A stretch of DNA of 22,977 bases from Chara braunii (taxonomy: Eukaryota > Streptophyta > Charophyceae > Charales > Characeae): contig BFEA01000259.1 in the NCBI GenBank assembly GCA_003427395.1, positions 1,148,945 through 1,171,921 on the forward strand. Direction: 5' to 3'. The notes beneath the pieces were generated by a model. It saw only the letters and a program-made list of their open reading frames with translations, did no database searches and was not told where the DNA came from. Below are positions 1 to 9,874 of this stretch, piece by piece; the stretch's first letter is position 1; each line of letters begins with the position of its first letter. The position numbers and the translations under genes are program-made.

Positions 1-70
1 ACTGAATAACTTTTGCCTCAGGGTCACATCGAAACTCTTCACCAAATTAAAAATAAAAAATATAATTAAT

Positions 71-94
71 TTTTATTTATTTATTTATTTATTT
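71..94. repeat. (TTTA)n microsatellite
   Basis: About six TTTA units lie in a longer A/T-only tract at 49-110. Confidence 0.8.
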
Positions 95-476
95 TAATAT
101 TTTAAAAAACATGCATATGGTGACAGACTGACATACACAAACGACGAGACGTTTCCAGATACACCCCGCAAAAAAGGTTTCAGAAAAACAAAAACTCGTG
201 ATACACTTCTAAATAGATTGACACGTAGAATCGGGACAAAATACATCACGAAAAATACGCCGTAACATGAGCACTACAAAGCCAATAAAACGACTAATTA
301 GAATATGATCGCTCCTACTACTACCTATTTCCTGAACTATGCACAAGGTCCTGTTATGCGCGCCGTAACCCATACATTCGTATGAAGCACTTAACTACAG
401 AAGCCATGACTAAACATCTTATTTTCTCTCCTCAACCTAAAACGACAGAACCCCCTCTCCTCCAAAATCAGATTAA

Positions 477-534
477 ATCAAACCCCTCTCATAAACATAC
501 CTAGAATCAAACCCCTCCCATAAACATACCCAGA
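477..534. repeat. Two tandem 29-bp units
   Basis: Two adjacent 29-bp units (477-505 and 506-534), each beginning ATCAAACCCCTC, differ at only two C/T positions. This is a simple local duplication, probably recent because it is nearly perfect. Confidence 0.8.
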
Positions 535-1251
535 ATATGCCTTGCTTACTACGCCTTCCATTTCCTTACTTCCAAGTTAGATCCACACGCAACTATATAC
601 AATGGTGCTAGCTTGCATTGCTATCTACTGCATCCCGACCGGCGCTACCGGACTTGCCCGCAATTACTTGTTGTGCACTCCTACAGCCACGGAGCACGCG
701 ATCTGCAATGATCCCACCTCATTCCCCTCGCCTATGCTCGCGTGTTGAGCAAGCACGAGCGACCTAATGCTCGAGGACCTACAACACCACTTTTTAATCC
801 CCTTTTGCCATCGTTGCACTCCATTGCATTCTACGAGCGGCCTAACACATAGAGGAGAATGACGTCCATTGCAGAGATGTCATCTTCACAGGCATTCCGC
901 TCACAAGTATGGGTTCACTCGAACATACCCCTAACCTTCCCCAAGCCCCCTCTTCCCTCACCTCCTCCTAACCTCCCCGACCTACAAACTAACGTGGAGC
1001 TACATCCCTCTAACGAGCTGCTATGGGTGCTAAGCGGTGAAAAGCACGCTTCAGGGCGTGTCCCCCCCCTATGGTTGTCCTCAACAGCCATCACTAACCT
1101 TAATTACTAACTCTAATTACTAAAATGCTCCCCCATAACCTAAATCACAAACCCCTTTTGCATCCTCACAGATGAGTTGATGGCTGAAACACCCACTATG
1201 TTTAAACTGCTACGAAACTGTCGCGATATGACAGATGTGATGTTCTTGTTT

Positions 1252-1265
1252 CCCGTATATACGGG
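1252..1265. repeat. Perfect 14-bp palindrome CCCGTATATACGGG
   Basis: The sequence equals its own reverse complement. It sits in A/T-rich DNA with no nearby gene, so it may be chance. Confidence 0.5.
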
Positions 1266-4022
1266 GTGGCCGTGTTTACACACACCCACTACACACATAC
1301 CCGGATGATCTATCCAGTTGTCAAGCTAGGGTCGACTCCCTTGCTGACAAGACCACCCATATCTGCGCTATATCCGCGATCCGTAACTTTTCGCAGTGAA
1401 ACATACTAACTCGTCCCTATCACCACTACCACCACACACTCCCCCATATTATCCACTCCCCTTCTGAGTTCAATCCTCCAGCAGGCACACCACTATCATG
1501 TGCATACCTCAATCATTCCTCTACTACGCATATCCCATCACGACTAATCACTATACATTCATATATAATCCCAGTGCTTTCTAGATATCTTAGATTTAGG
1601 TGACTACACTGCCACGCAAATATAACATCGCTGCACACCGCAAACGCAACATCGCACGCTTGTATGATAACCTTACAGTTAAAGAAACACTTCGAAAAAA
1701 ATGCGCGTTAACTCTCCTTCGTCTATACTGTAAGTTCACTTATTGGTTCTAGCAATCGATTGACCTTCAACAGACGATTTCTTTGAGAAGAAACGCTTGC
1801 TGTGTACGCATTCTCACCCCCCCCCCAAAAACGATCTGCTAATAGTACGATTAATCATCCTTGCCTAAAAACACTTCATTCTCCAACTCCACAACCCAAC
1901 CACCACACACAAGATATCATTATATTTTACTAGAATGGCGATATAGACATTGTCAAGTTACAGTTAACCCTTCGTTTTTTCAGATCATTGTACTCCGATA
2001 GCAAGCGTGTTATAAGCCTGTAATTAGATATATTTTATGGCAATAAATATATACGAAAGCAATTGTGTTGCATCGTTGTGTCAGATTCGCCCCTGTTTTT
2101 TCGATTGAGTGATAGAACATAGCACTTTTCTGTACTGGCTGGTTAATATTACACTCAAATTGAGTCGCTTTTTTTCAGTATTATAAACAATCTAGTGCGT
2201 TTCATTGTCCTTTTCAGTTCCGCCTGTTGCTATGCTTTGTTTTGCTTGGATTGGTAGCATTGCACTATGAATAGGATCTGCACTGGTTGTTTCTATAGTG
2301 ATCCCGCAAAATGAATCGATTACTTCGGTTGTGTTTCGTAAATCATTTTTTTTCTCAAAAGGATTAGTATCAAATCTTACCAGACCATCATCCGCTTAAT
2401 ACATGCGAACCATTTGGACTATATGGATTGTTGAACACATGTGTCACGACGTGGCGACGACGCATGCATATGAGAATTGACATATAGGAATTAGCCTGTT
2501 TGGTAAGTTTGATTCAACACGGTATGAATTGTTTAGCTCATTTCTTGACCCAACTTCACCCTGTGATAGACCTACACTGAGGAAACATCGTAATTAACAG
2601 ACAGGTTCCCTACTTATGCTACACCTTGCCAATTACTATATTTAACCTTATGAACTATGCGTAAGAAACCCTGATCATAGAAGTAGACACTAAGATCATT
2701 TGATGCTTGCTGGTTTTTGCTAAGTAGAATATATGAAAACTTGAGTACTTTGAAAAAATTCAATACTTTTAATAATCGATATACGAATACCCTAAGAAAA
2801 ATAGAATAAAGTCTCGAGAAACGCGTATAATATTGATTTATACATGGCTATGCTGACTATTTATTACCCCATATGTACGCCGTTTACGAAAAAAACATAT
2901 GGTGACAAAACGAAATACAATTTCTCATTTTGATCACGAGACCAATGATAGGTTGTTTATCGCCCCAACATAAATTGTACATACCTAATGGTATCAAACA
3001 TATTTGAAATAGAGATCGATATTCATTCGTTCCCTGTACTTTGTGTAGATAATCTACTTTTTTTTGTGCGCCTCTGTTTTAAAATGATAGACCTAATTAG
3101 GATCGATTTTTCTTATTCTACAAAACACTAATACGATATTATCGCACAAAATGACTCTGCTCTTTAGATAATAATAGATAATGACGGAATTATATAATTT
3201 GTACTAAAATGTCTACGTTCGTCTCATCAAGATCATATTGTTTTATGTTTTTGTCGTCGTTAATGCAACTATAATACACAAAAGGTAAATCCCTCGGTGG
3301 CCGGGCGAAACTAATTAAATTTGTTTTGCTTGTCTGTGAGCACTATAAAAATAAATGAAATGACTATAATAATTCAAAAAACACCCAGAGCCTTGTTCTC
3401 ATAGTTCTTGAACATGTAATCGATATACACGGATCGTACTACTTGTTTTTTTATTACTCGCAAAACCACCATGATAAGTTCATTATGTCTTTGTTTTTTA
3501 TACTTAGCACACAAATATTGCAATATACGAAAAGGTAGCAGCCCCACCTATTCGCTTGTTCTCTACAAATCAGCAAATAAACAACTAATGATCGATTGAC
3601 ATGTACTAAGATGCATCTGATCCCTATTATACGGAAAGTTACCTTATCTACCCGTAATCCTTTAATGAGAAGAAGATGCTAGGATCATTTGATACTTCGA
3701 CCTCATTATCACCACTATCTATGTTCGAACGAATTATTGACCATTAGCGCAGACTCCAAGGAAACACACAAAAAATACTCCGAAATCCTATGGCCTATCA
3801 ACCATTTCGTTGTGACCCAATGAAAGTGTTCCAAATACTGCATAATAATTATACACAATAAAATCGGTACAGCTTAACAGAAACAAAGATAAAAATCATT
3901 CAAGGTTTTTATAAGCAATTATATTACTTAGTAATAAAATAATAACTCACATCTTAATACTAATTACACCTCATCTCACAAAAATGTGCAGTGTGTAATA
4001 GCCAAAAAAATGGCTTGGTTCG

Positions 4023-4090
4023 GATGGAGGACCTACCCCATCCGGGGTAGGTACGACATTAAAAAGACCTACCCCTCCGGAACCTCCATC
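4023..4090. repeat. Nested inverted repeat (fold-back)
   Basis: An outer stem GATGGAGG (4023-4030) pairs with CCTCCATC (4083-4090). Directly inside it, ACCTACCCC (4031-4039) pairs perfectly with GGGGTAGGT (4044-4052) across a 4-nt loop. A second ACCTACCCC copy follows at about 4068-4076. The 68-bp unit is G/C-rich inside A/T-rich DNA and may be the remnant of a fold-back element. I see no target duplication. Confidence 0.7.
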
Positions 4091-4109
4091 ACGAGGGTAC
4101 GGGGAGGGA

Positions 4110-4149
4110 CACACACATGCACACACACACACACATACACACACACACA
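4110..4149. repeat. (CA)n microsatellite
   Basis: A CA-dinucleotide run of about 40 bp is interrupted twice by a T. Open frames across it encode only His-Thr or Cys-Val repeats and are artefacts. Confidence 0.9.
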
Positions 4150-4204
4150 GGCTCATTTTTTATTAATAATATTAATAATTAATCAAATTAATAATAAATT
4201 ATTA

Positions 4205-4207
<3 letters not shown>

Positions 4208-4244
<37 letters not shown>
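4208..4244. repeat. (AAT)n microsatellite
   Basis: About twelve AAT units are followed by A/T-only low-complexity DNA to about 4380. That DNA folds loosely back on itself: GATTTTGATTTTGA near 4273 against AAAAATCAAAAT near 4353. Confidence 0.9.
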
Positions 4245-4247
<3 letters not shown>

Positions 4248-4407
4248 TAGATAATAATAAAAAATAACAGATTTTGATTTTGATTTTTAAATAATCTAAA
4301 ATATAACATTAAAAAAAAATAAGATTAAAAAATAAAAATAAATTAAAAAAATAAAAATCAAAATAAAATAATATAATAATAATCACGGTTACCTGACTGA
4401 ACATTCA

Positions 4408-4440
4408 GGGACCCCCGAACGTTCGGGCGTTCGGGGTCCC
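4408..4440. repeat. Strong G/C hairpin in A/T-rich DNA
   Basis: The left arm GGGACCCCCGAACG (4408-4421) pairs with the right arm CGTTCGGGGTCCC (4428-4440). The stem has 13 pairs, one bulged C and a 6-nt loop. It stands between A/T-only sequence and the degenerate tandem repeat at 4486. No U-tract follows and no adjacent gene is visible, so I do not call it a terminator. It could be the tip of a decayed mobile element or a structured RNA. Confidence 0.75.
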
Positions 4441-4485
4441 GTTTGGGGCTCGAACACCTCCAGGTTCGGCCCTCACCAAAAATCA

Positions 4486-4870
4486 TTTCGGGACCTAAAA
4501 ATAAGTTTTTTTTTCTGCATTTGTTTTTGTGAGTTCTTTATGATGTAACCTACACGCATATAAATTTTGAAGCCATTCTATTGAGCCAAAAAAACATTAA
4601 AAATTGTCAAAGATGGGGTTGTCAAAACGTACTCGCCCACTCGCTATTTTGTTTTTTTTCCAGTGATTTTCACTTTTAACTTTTTGTTTTCACTTTATTT
4701 CGGGGCCTAAAAAAATTTATTATTTTTTTAAAAACTTTTAATGAGTTATTGATTATGTAAACTACATATCTATAAATTTTTAGGGCATTTGTCAATGCCA
4801 AAAAATAATTAAAAATCGACAAAGATGGCGCTGTCGAAAAGGTGCCGGCACACTCACTCATTTAATTCTC
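4486..4870. repeat. Two degenerate tandem copies of a ~212-bp unit
   Basis: Unit 1 (about 4486-4697) and unit 2 (about 4698-4870) share, in the same order, TTTCGGGRCCTAAAA, a T-rich run, a TATAAATTTT motif, GTCAA..AAAAA, RCAAAGATGG and a final CACTC. Many substitutions and small indels separate them, so the duplication is old. I do not recognise the unit. Confidence 0.65.
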
Positions 4871-5246
4871 TTTTTATTTATTTTTATTTTTATCATAATG
4901 TTTATTTTATGTATTTGATTTTTAATTCAAATTTGGTAAAGAATTTGGATGTAGTGCCCAGGCAAATGATGTTTAGTTTAGTTTTCTCCATAACATTGCT
5001 ATGCGGGGGCAGCCTAAGGGACAACTGGGGGTTGCTGACACAGGACGACACTGGTCGGAGCTGGAGTGCGTCTCGTTGCTTTGTAACCTAGCGGATAGGG
5101 GGCGTGAGGCCTGGATGAGTTTGTCAGAGAATAAGTCAGTTTTGGTGAGCTTTGTTATGATCTTCTGGAATTCCCTTAGATACTTGAGTGTTCGGAGAAT
5201 TGCGGGCGGATTTCAGGAGGTGTTTAGGGATCGTAAAAAAAAATTC

Positions 5247-5293
5247 GTAGTTTTTCTCATCATCTATATTTGTAGTTTTCTCATCATCTATCC
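5247..5293. repeat. Short tandem duplication (~24 bp, two copies)
   Basis: The string GTAGTTTTCTCATCATCTAT occurs twice in succession. The first copy has one extra T, and a few bases separate the copies. Confidence 0.75.
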
Positions 5294-5459
5294 CGATTTT
5301 CAGCAGTTTGTTTATAATCCTAGAGGATACTCTCAAGCCGAAACCGGGTAATGGCCCTGGTACTTCAATTTGTTCATAAATCTTTTCTACATGTCTTCAT
5401 ATGGGACGCTGGGCCCGATTCCCAGCACGTGCTGCTCCCCACGAATAGATTGGAGCATG

Positions 5460-5463
<4 letters not shown>

Positions 5464-5498
<35 letters not shown>
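5464..5498. repeat. Poly-A tract (35 A)
   Basis: This is an uninterrupted A homopolymer. It could be the tail of a reverse-transcribed insertion, but I found no flanking target duplication or recognisable body, so only the homopolymer is called. Confidence 0.9.
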
Positions 5499-5502
<4 letters not shown>

Positions 5503-5780
5503 CATAAGGCAGTTCATGATCGTGTCATTTGTTGATCTATGTTTCTCTTGCATTAATGTTTAGCTGACATGTTCTCTATAGAGGAACCAGGGATCACAGG
5601 GAAAGGCAAGCTGACAGTCAATCCTGCGGAAAAATGGAGCAATCAATGTTGTTCAGGGACCCTTCGCTCGGACGGGAGGATGGGTGAGTGTGTACAAGAT
5701 GTAATACTGTTATTCTGACTTGTCGGGGGAACATGAACCAGACTAATGTTCCCCAAAATGGATATGGAGCCTGTTTACCC

Positions 5781-5799
5781 AAAAAAAAAAAAAAAAAAA
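5781..5799. repeat. Poly-A tract (19 A)
   Basis: This A homopolymer lies 280 bp after the longer one at 5464. No element body was recognised. Confidence 0.9.
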
Positions 5800-6193
5800 G
5801 GAGAAAAATATTTAGGCTGATTCAAATTAATTGTAGTTTTTTGTTTTTTTGGTCCAGACTCCAAAGGCATCTGGAGGCTCAATGAATTAAAATAGACGGC
5901 TTCTTTGCCTTATGCATGAGAATACTTAGTATCATACCTCAACATTGAAGTACGGGTTCAAAACCCCGCAGCCTTGCGCATGGACACCGGCAGGGCGTTA
6001 GATTGATGCACGGCTGGACACACATCCCCTTGGGCTGACGCATGGTACTATTACAGACACTGCATACGCACCACCCAAGGGTAGTCCATGGTGTTGTATG
6101 TTGGTTCTAGGTTTCACAGGGTTTGCTTGGGGTGTTGGTCTCGGGTGTTTTGATGTTCTCCCCAGTCTGGCGTATCACACGATCATTCAATTT

Positions 6194-6265
6194 CCGGTAG
6201 TTGCTCATACGGTACAGTCTTGGATTGCATATTACAAGGTCACGGGTTCAAGCTTGGTTCGGTTT
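6194..6265 (+). other. tRNA-like segment with A box and B box (degenerate)
   Basis: TTGCTCATACGG (6201-6212) matches the pol III A-box pattern except at one purine position. GGTTCAAGC (6245-6253) resembles the B box, and the 44-bp spacing between them equals that of a tRNA gene. However, the anticodon, T and acceptor stems do not pair well, so this is not an intact tRNA. A tRNA pseudogene or the head of a tRNA-derived SINE is possible. Confidence is low. Confidence 0.25.
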
Positions 6266-6662
6266 GTGGGGGAGGTCCTTGTCCAGCTGGCCCGTTTTCT
6301 CCTCCATACATGATTCACAGAGTCTACATCGCTTTCGGGCATACACGCATGGCTTTCAGGCGTACACACATAGCGTGCAAATTATATATCGCTTACATGT
6401 TACATACACAAGTTTCCACACATGATACTGTCTACACAGATTCACATAATATATACACAAAAAACAGGCTGGGGAGTTAGTCACTGGTGGGGTCTAGTGC
6501 CTGCAGTAGGTTCAGGTAGGTTGGATAGGGTGCCATTGGGTGCGGTCCCTACTGACATTCAGATAAAACTGTCTGGTGGCTATATATATATGGGGTTTGT
6601 AGTTCATTGTCTGGGCCTGGCATCCAAAGTTACCGTTCGACAAGGTTCGTCCGATTCCGCTT

Positions 6663-6696
6663 CCACCAGGGCTGGGCAATCTATCAGCCCTGGTGG
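6663..6696. repeat. Perfect 12-bp inverted repeat, 10-nt loop
   Basis: CCACCAGGGCTG (6663-6674) is exactly complementary to CAGCCCTGGTGG (6685-6696). No poly-T follows and no gene is recognised next to it. Confidence 0.75.
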
Positions 6697-6933
6697 CTAT
6701 CATTGTTGTTCGGTCCAAATTGCCTGCCCGTTGGTAGGGCAATAGTCCTGAGTGTTGGTCACATTGAGGTAGAATAGTGGGATAGGAGGTGCACTGAGGG
6801 TATTGACGTGAGGATGGGTTGGGAGGTGGTCTCGTATTCCAGGACACCCACGGCTCACAGTTCCAGGTAATCACTGTGCACACACTGACAGGCCTCTACA
6901 ACACCTTGGACTTAAACCACTAGTACCTTTAAC

Positions 6934-6937
6934 GTCC
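6934..6937. repeat. Left target-site duplication GTCC
   Basis: GTCC directly precedes the 5' LTR TGTGA terminus and is repeated immediately after the 3' LTR TCACA terminus at 19531. Ty3/gypsy elements usually make 5-bp duplications; only four bases match here. Confidence 0.65.
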
Positions 6938-7673
6938 TGTGACAAACGATTTTCTATAATCGCACGACTTTCCCCACGAAGCAGCTTCGGGGGTTGGGAA
7001 CTGGTTGGTCGGGTAGAAGATAGGGGTTGGTCGGACAAGTTGCATGGATACCCTCGCTTCTTTCTTCTTTTTTTGCTGTCGAGACCAGGGTCCGGAAAGT
7101 CACGCGACGACGATTGAGTAACCACGCCTTAGTGAGCGCGATAAATAACGGTTGTCATAATTTTTTTCTTGTTTTGCTATAGGAGATGGGAATTTTGGCA
7201 CGATTAGCGAGCGGGAATGTCGTTTCAAATTTACAACAGATGACGGGCTCTTGAAATTGTTTTTTTTTAAAGCTTTTCGGAATTTCTTTTTGCAAATAGG
7301 ATTTAGACTAGGAATTTAGGTGCTCTGAAATCTTGTTGCGCCTCGCTTCTTGCTCGCGCACCTCTCACCCCAGTGGGAATTGGGCTCTGACTGTATCACG
7401 CCCTTAATCCTGCATGTAACCGTAATTTTTGGCAAGCGCGATTATAACTGTATTCCTTCTTGATTCTCTCGTGTTTCCCTGCCTTCTTCCCCTCTGTCGT
7501 GCATACCTCGTCCTCCACTCTATTGGTCTGAGCGACTTCATGACTGGATCGATGAGTGGAGTGTGGCTGCGTCCCCCACACCGCGGCTTGGCCATGCAGG
7601 CGTAGTGATTTCCTTCTCTTCCCCTTCCCCTCACTTAGGCATAATCCCGGGTTCATCGCGCAAGCATGCACGC

Positions 7674-7679
7674 TATAAA
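7674..7679 (+). promoter_or_regulatory. Candidate TATA box (TATAAA), upstream, 5' LTR
   Basis: CGCTATAAATTT is conserved at 17495-17500 in the 3' LTR and follows a shared ATAATCCCGGGTTCATCGCG stretch. It could be the LTR promoter; the box at 8003 is the alternative. Confidence 0.35.
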
Positions 7680-7943
7680 TTTCGCAAGCGTGATTAGTTT
7701 GCTGGCTCAGAATTTGAAAGTTAGCGTGGTCGGTGATGATCGGCTAACAAGTAAGTGAGAAGATGAGCAGAAGGGAGTCGGGCGACCCGACGAGCTGGTG
7801 CCGGGTAGGCGGGGTTGACGTGCGGGCCACGACGGACTGTGACGCACGGGCGAACTTGGCTTGCGTACTCGGACTAAGCGGGGTGGCGACTCAGTGTTGG
7901 TGCGAGGCGACGGACTGTCCGCATAGGAGGTGATGTAGCGTGG

Positions 7944-7966
7944 AGAGGAAGAGAGAGAGAGAGAGA
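7944..7966. repeat. (GA)n tract in 5' LTR
   Basis: A GA-dinucleotide run is followed by TGTGTGTG, 37 bp before a TATAAA box. The 3' LTR has the same arrangement in shorter form at 17767-17785. GA tracts near a TATA box are common in plant promoters. Confidence 0.7.
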
Positions 7967-8002
7967 TGTGTGTGTGGGATGATGCCTTTCTCTAACCCTC
8001 TG

Positions 8003-8008
8003 TATAAA
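8003..8008 (+). promoter_or_regulatory. Candidate LTR promoter TATA box, 5' LTR
   Basis: TATAAA lies in CTCTRTATAAATTTTGATTTC, shared by both LTRs, just after a GA/GT-rich stretch. This context is the better core-promoter candidate of the two boxes. The transcription start is not identifiable by eye. Confidence 0.4.
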
Positions 8009-8799
8009 TTTTGATTTCAACCTTGGCCAATCTTGTTACGACTGTTTTTTATCTTGTTGCGAATCATTTTTGGATTTTCTGCTTCAAGTTATGGTGTGTG
8101 TGGAATGAACTCGCGCGCTTCCCTCACCCCTCCTCGTTCAACCTTTGGATGACTAGTTTAACTCAAATTTTGTCACTTTGTAGTTCCAATTGTGTGCTCG
8201 GGTTGGATGCGCTCCTCATGCATATTACGAAATTGCCAACCTTGAGATCTTGTGTGTCGGATGGTGTCCTTCTTTTTCTCGCTTATGTAGTTTTAATAAA
8301 TGACGTCGGTCCTCTCTTACTCATGACTACCCCTGGTTCGATGTTTTTTTTTTTAATTTAGTGATCGGTTTGATTTTCCCCCTCACTCCTGTTTCATTGC
8401 AGTATGATGAGATCGGGCACGACGATTGTCTGCGCGTGACCCCGGTGAGTTTGGGTTATGATGATGTAGGCTTCCTTGTTGACATGGCTCGATGCGCAAA
8501 CCTTTGTCGATCTCTCGTTTATGCTCTTCCGGAGATTTGCACAACCCTCGAGTTTCACTGATGCATGCGTTCGATTGATACCTGAGTATGCATGTCAGTT
8601 TCCCGTTCCCTTTTGGACAAAAAGGAGAATCTAACGAACACTCGGCGGTCCCGGCTGATGTATGCTCTGGTGGGTAAGTGGATGGCGGATTCAAATGTGT
8701 GATTGTCCGCGGATTGCCTTCCTAATGTCTGTTTCTTGACACGCGCACGGGCTAGCATGACGACGGATCATACGATGTCCCGACCAAAGGATAGCCAGT

Positions 8800-9471
8800 C
8801 GATCCGATCCAACTGATCATAAACGTGGTCTTGTGCGCATATGTGCAGGATCGATCAAAGCGGACATCGCCTACATGAGCGTCTACAAGACCCGCGCTCG
8901 AGTCCATGTCTAAACTCGCAAAATTTCGATAGCATGGATGATGGGACTCCCTTCCACGTCATGGATCGGGAAAGCTTGAGACACTGACGGTTCCGAGAAT
9001 ACTGGGAGTGGAAAAACGTCTGTCTTCTCGCACAACCCCACCCCAACCTTCCAAAATTCCTCTTTCGGACAGGAAACGAACGTGTCTGTGAGTGGGACAT
9101 TGAATGGGATCCCTTTTCCCTCCCAGTTCCCCAGCTCATACGTAAGCCACGTCATCACCGAACCCGATGTCATCATCATTGAGACAGACTTCGCTCCCTA
9201 CTGCCTCTTGTTGCCTTTTCACTTTCTAATGGCGGCCTCGTGGCACGCGCTTGCCCCCTACTGGCCTGGAACCCCGTACTCCGAGTGCCAGCAGGACAGT
9301 GAGTACCGAGCCGCGGGGTTCGTTCGACGAACCCGGACTGAGGCCGAACAGCGAGCACACAGCCTGCGCCTGAGGCCGGCCTCGTCCGACTCGGAGGCTT
9401 GTCACGAACGACGTTGGCGATTGGTTAGGCAACGTGACACACATAGTGTTCCGCCGGCTCACCAAATCTGA
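8800..9471 (+). pseudogene. Disrupted LTR-internal open frame (5' LTR copy)
   Basis: This is the counterpart of the 186-codon frame at 18737 in the 3' LTR. Here it is broken by a TGA where the 3' copy has CGA (just after Ser-Leu-Arg-His, near 8986) and by loss of an 11-bp block near 9110. The frame reopens from 9114 to 9471. Upstream of the shared ATG (8936) this copy stays open, whereas the 3' copy has a TAG, so the ancestral frame may have started further 5'. The open stretch follows a TGTGCAG/G acceptor-like motif near 8850. Product unknown. Confidence 0.35.
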
Positions 9472-9705
9472 GCCCGACCTCGACAACGAAACTCGCGGGG
9501 ATGGCGATGACATCCCCCAAAGCATCAAAGTCGGACGCGGTTCGCGCTTGCTATCTTGCATAACTGCCCCTAAGGCTTGCCACAGGAGATTTCAGTTCTG
9601 ACCTGGAACTCAACCCCCACTATCCTAAAATCCTTGGCACACCCCTTTTTCGCACTTCCGGGCCCCCATCCCACTCCGATCAGGAAGTCGCGTTGGGCGT
9701 GAGGT

Positions 9706-9718
9706 TGGTATCGAAGCT
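9706..9718 (+). other. Primer-binding site, initiator tRNA-Met type
   Basis: TGGTATCGAAGCT begins where the LTR match ends. Plant retrotransposon primer-binding sites complementary to initiator tRNA-Met start TGGTATCAGAGC; ten of the first twelve bases agree. The position next to the LTR supports the call. The two mismatches may be mutations or a slightly different tRNA. Confidence 0.7.
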
Positions 9719-9874
9719 GACACGTGGCAAGCTCGCGGGGTGATAGGCGGATAGGCCCCTTAGACTCCCTAGTTAAGCAACCTGGCAAACCGAGGGCGAC
9801 CTAGGCAAAGGAACGCGCCTAGACGCGACCCGATATTGACCCGGAGTAGGTCGACGGGTCGGCGGGCCGCCAAC
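9719..9874 (+). other. Untranslated leader between PBS and gag
   Basis: This 156-bp G/C-rich leader has no open frame. The first suitable ATG, at 9875, opens the gag frame. Confidence 0.6.

Larger units (their letters stand above)
1..3970. other. A/T-rich gene-free intergenic DNA
   Basis: This stretch is rich in A and T. The only open frame of note is an 83-codon Pro/Ser-rich run at 859-1110 that resembles no family I know. I see no RNA gene, transposon terminus or conserved motif. It holds short repeats listed separately, and a block at 420-1130 that is richer in C than its surroundings. I read it as intergenic or long-decayed repeat DNA; a distal exon with short coding segments cannot be excluded by eye. 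Confidence 0.6.
4871..6937. other. Unassigned intergenic or decayed repeat DNA
   Basis: No open frame here resembles a known protein; the longest are 107-123 codons, lie in several overlapping frames and look random. The region contains poly-A tracts, a short tandem duplication, a tRNA-like segment and inverted repeats, each listed separately. A second TpsiC-arm-like motif (CGGG-TTCAAAA-CCCCG) lies at about 5953-5968. The region ends at the target duplication of the LTR retrotransposon. Confidence 0.5.
6938..9705 (+). repeat. 5' long terminal repeat
   Basis: It aligns end to end with 16758-19530. It begins TGTGACAAAC. The match to the 3' LTR stops after GCGTGAGG(T) near 9705, where the 3' copy continues GGGCATCACA but this copy runs straight into the primer-binding site. 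This LTR therefore seems to have lost its last 11-12 bases. At about 2.77 kb it is long for an LTR. It carries two TATA-like boxes, a GA-repeat and a disrupted open frame that is longer in the 3' copy. Confidence 0.9.

Noticed and set aside
104-2910. Similar AAAAAACAT..ATATGGTGACA strings near 104 and 2886 as a long repeat
   Set aside because: The similarity covers about 20 bases and is not continued in the flanks, so it may be chance in A/T-rich DNA.
3971-4267. Open frames on both strands across the CA and AAT microsatellites
   Set aside because: They encode only simple His/Thr, Cys/Val and Asn repeats and exist because the repeats lack stops.
5423-5434. CAGCACGTGCTG palindrome as a regulatory site
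   Set aside because: It contains a CACGTG G-box core, but no promoter or gene is visible nearby.
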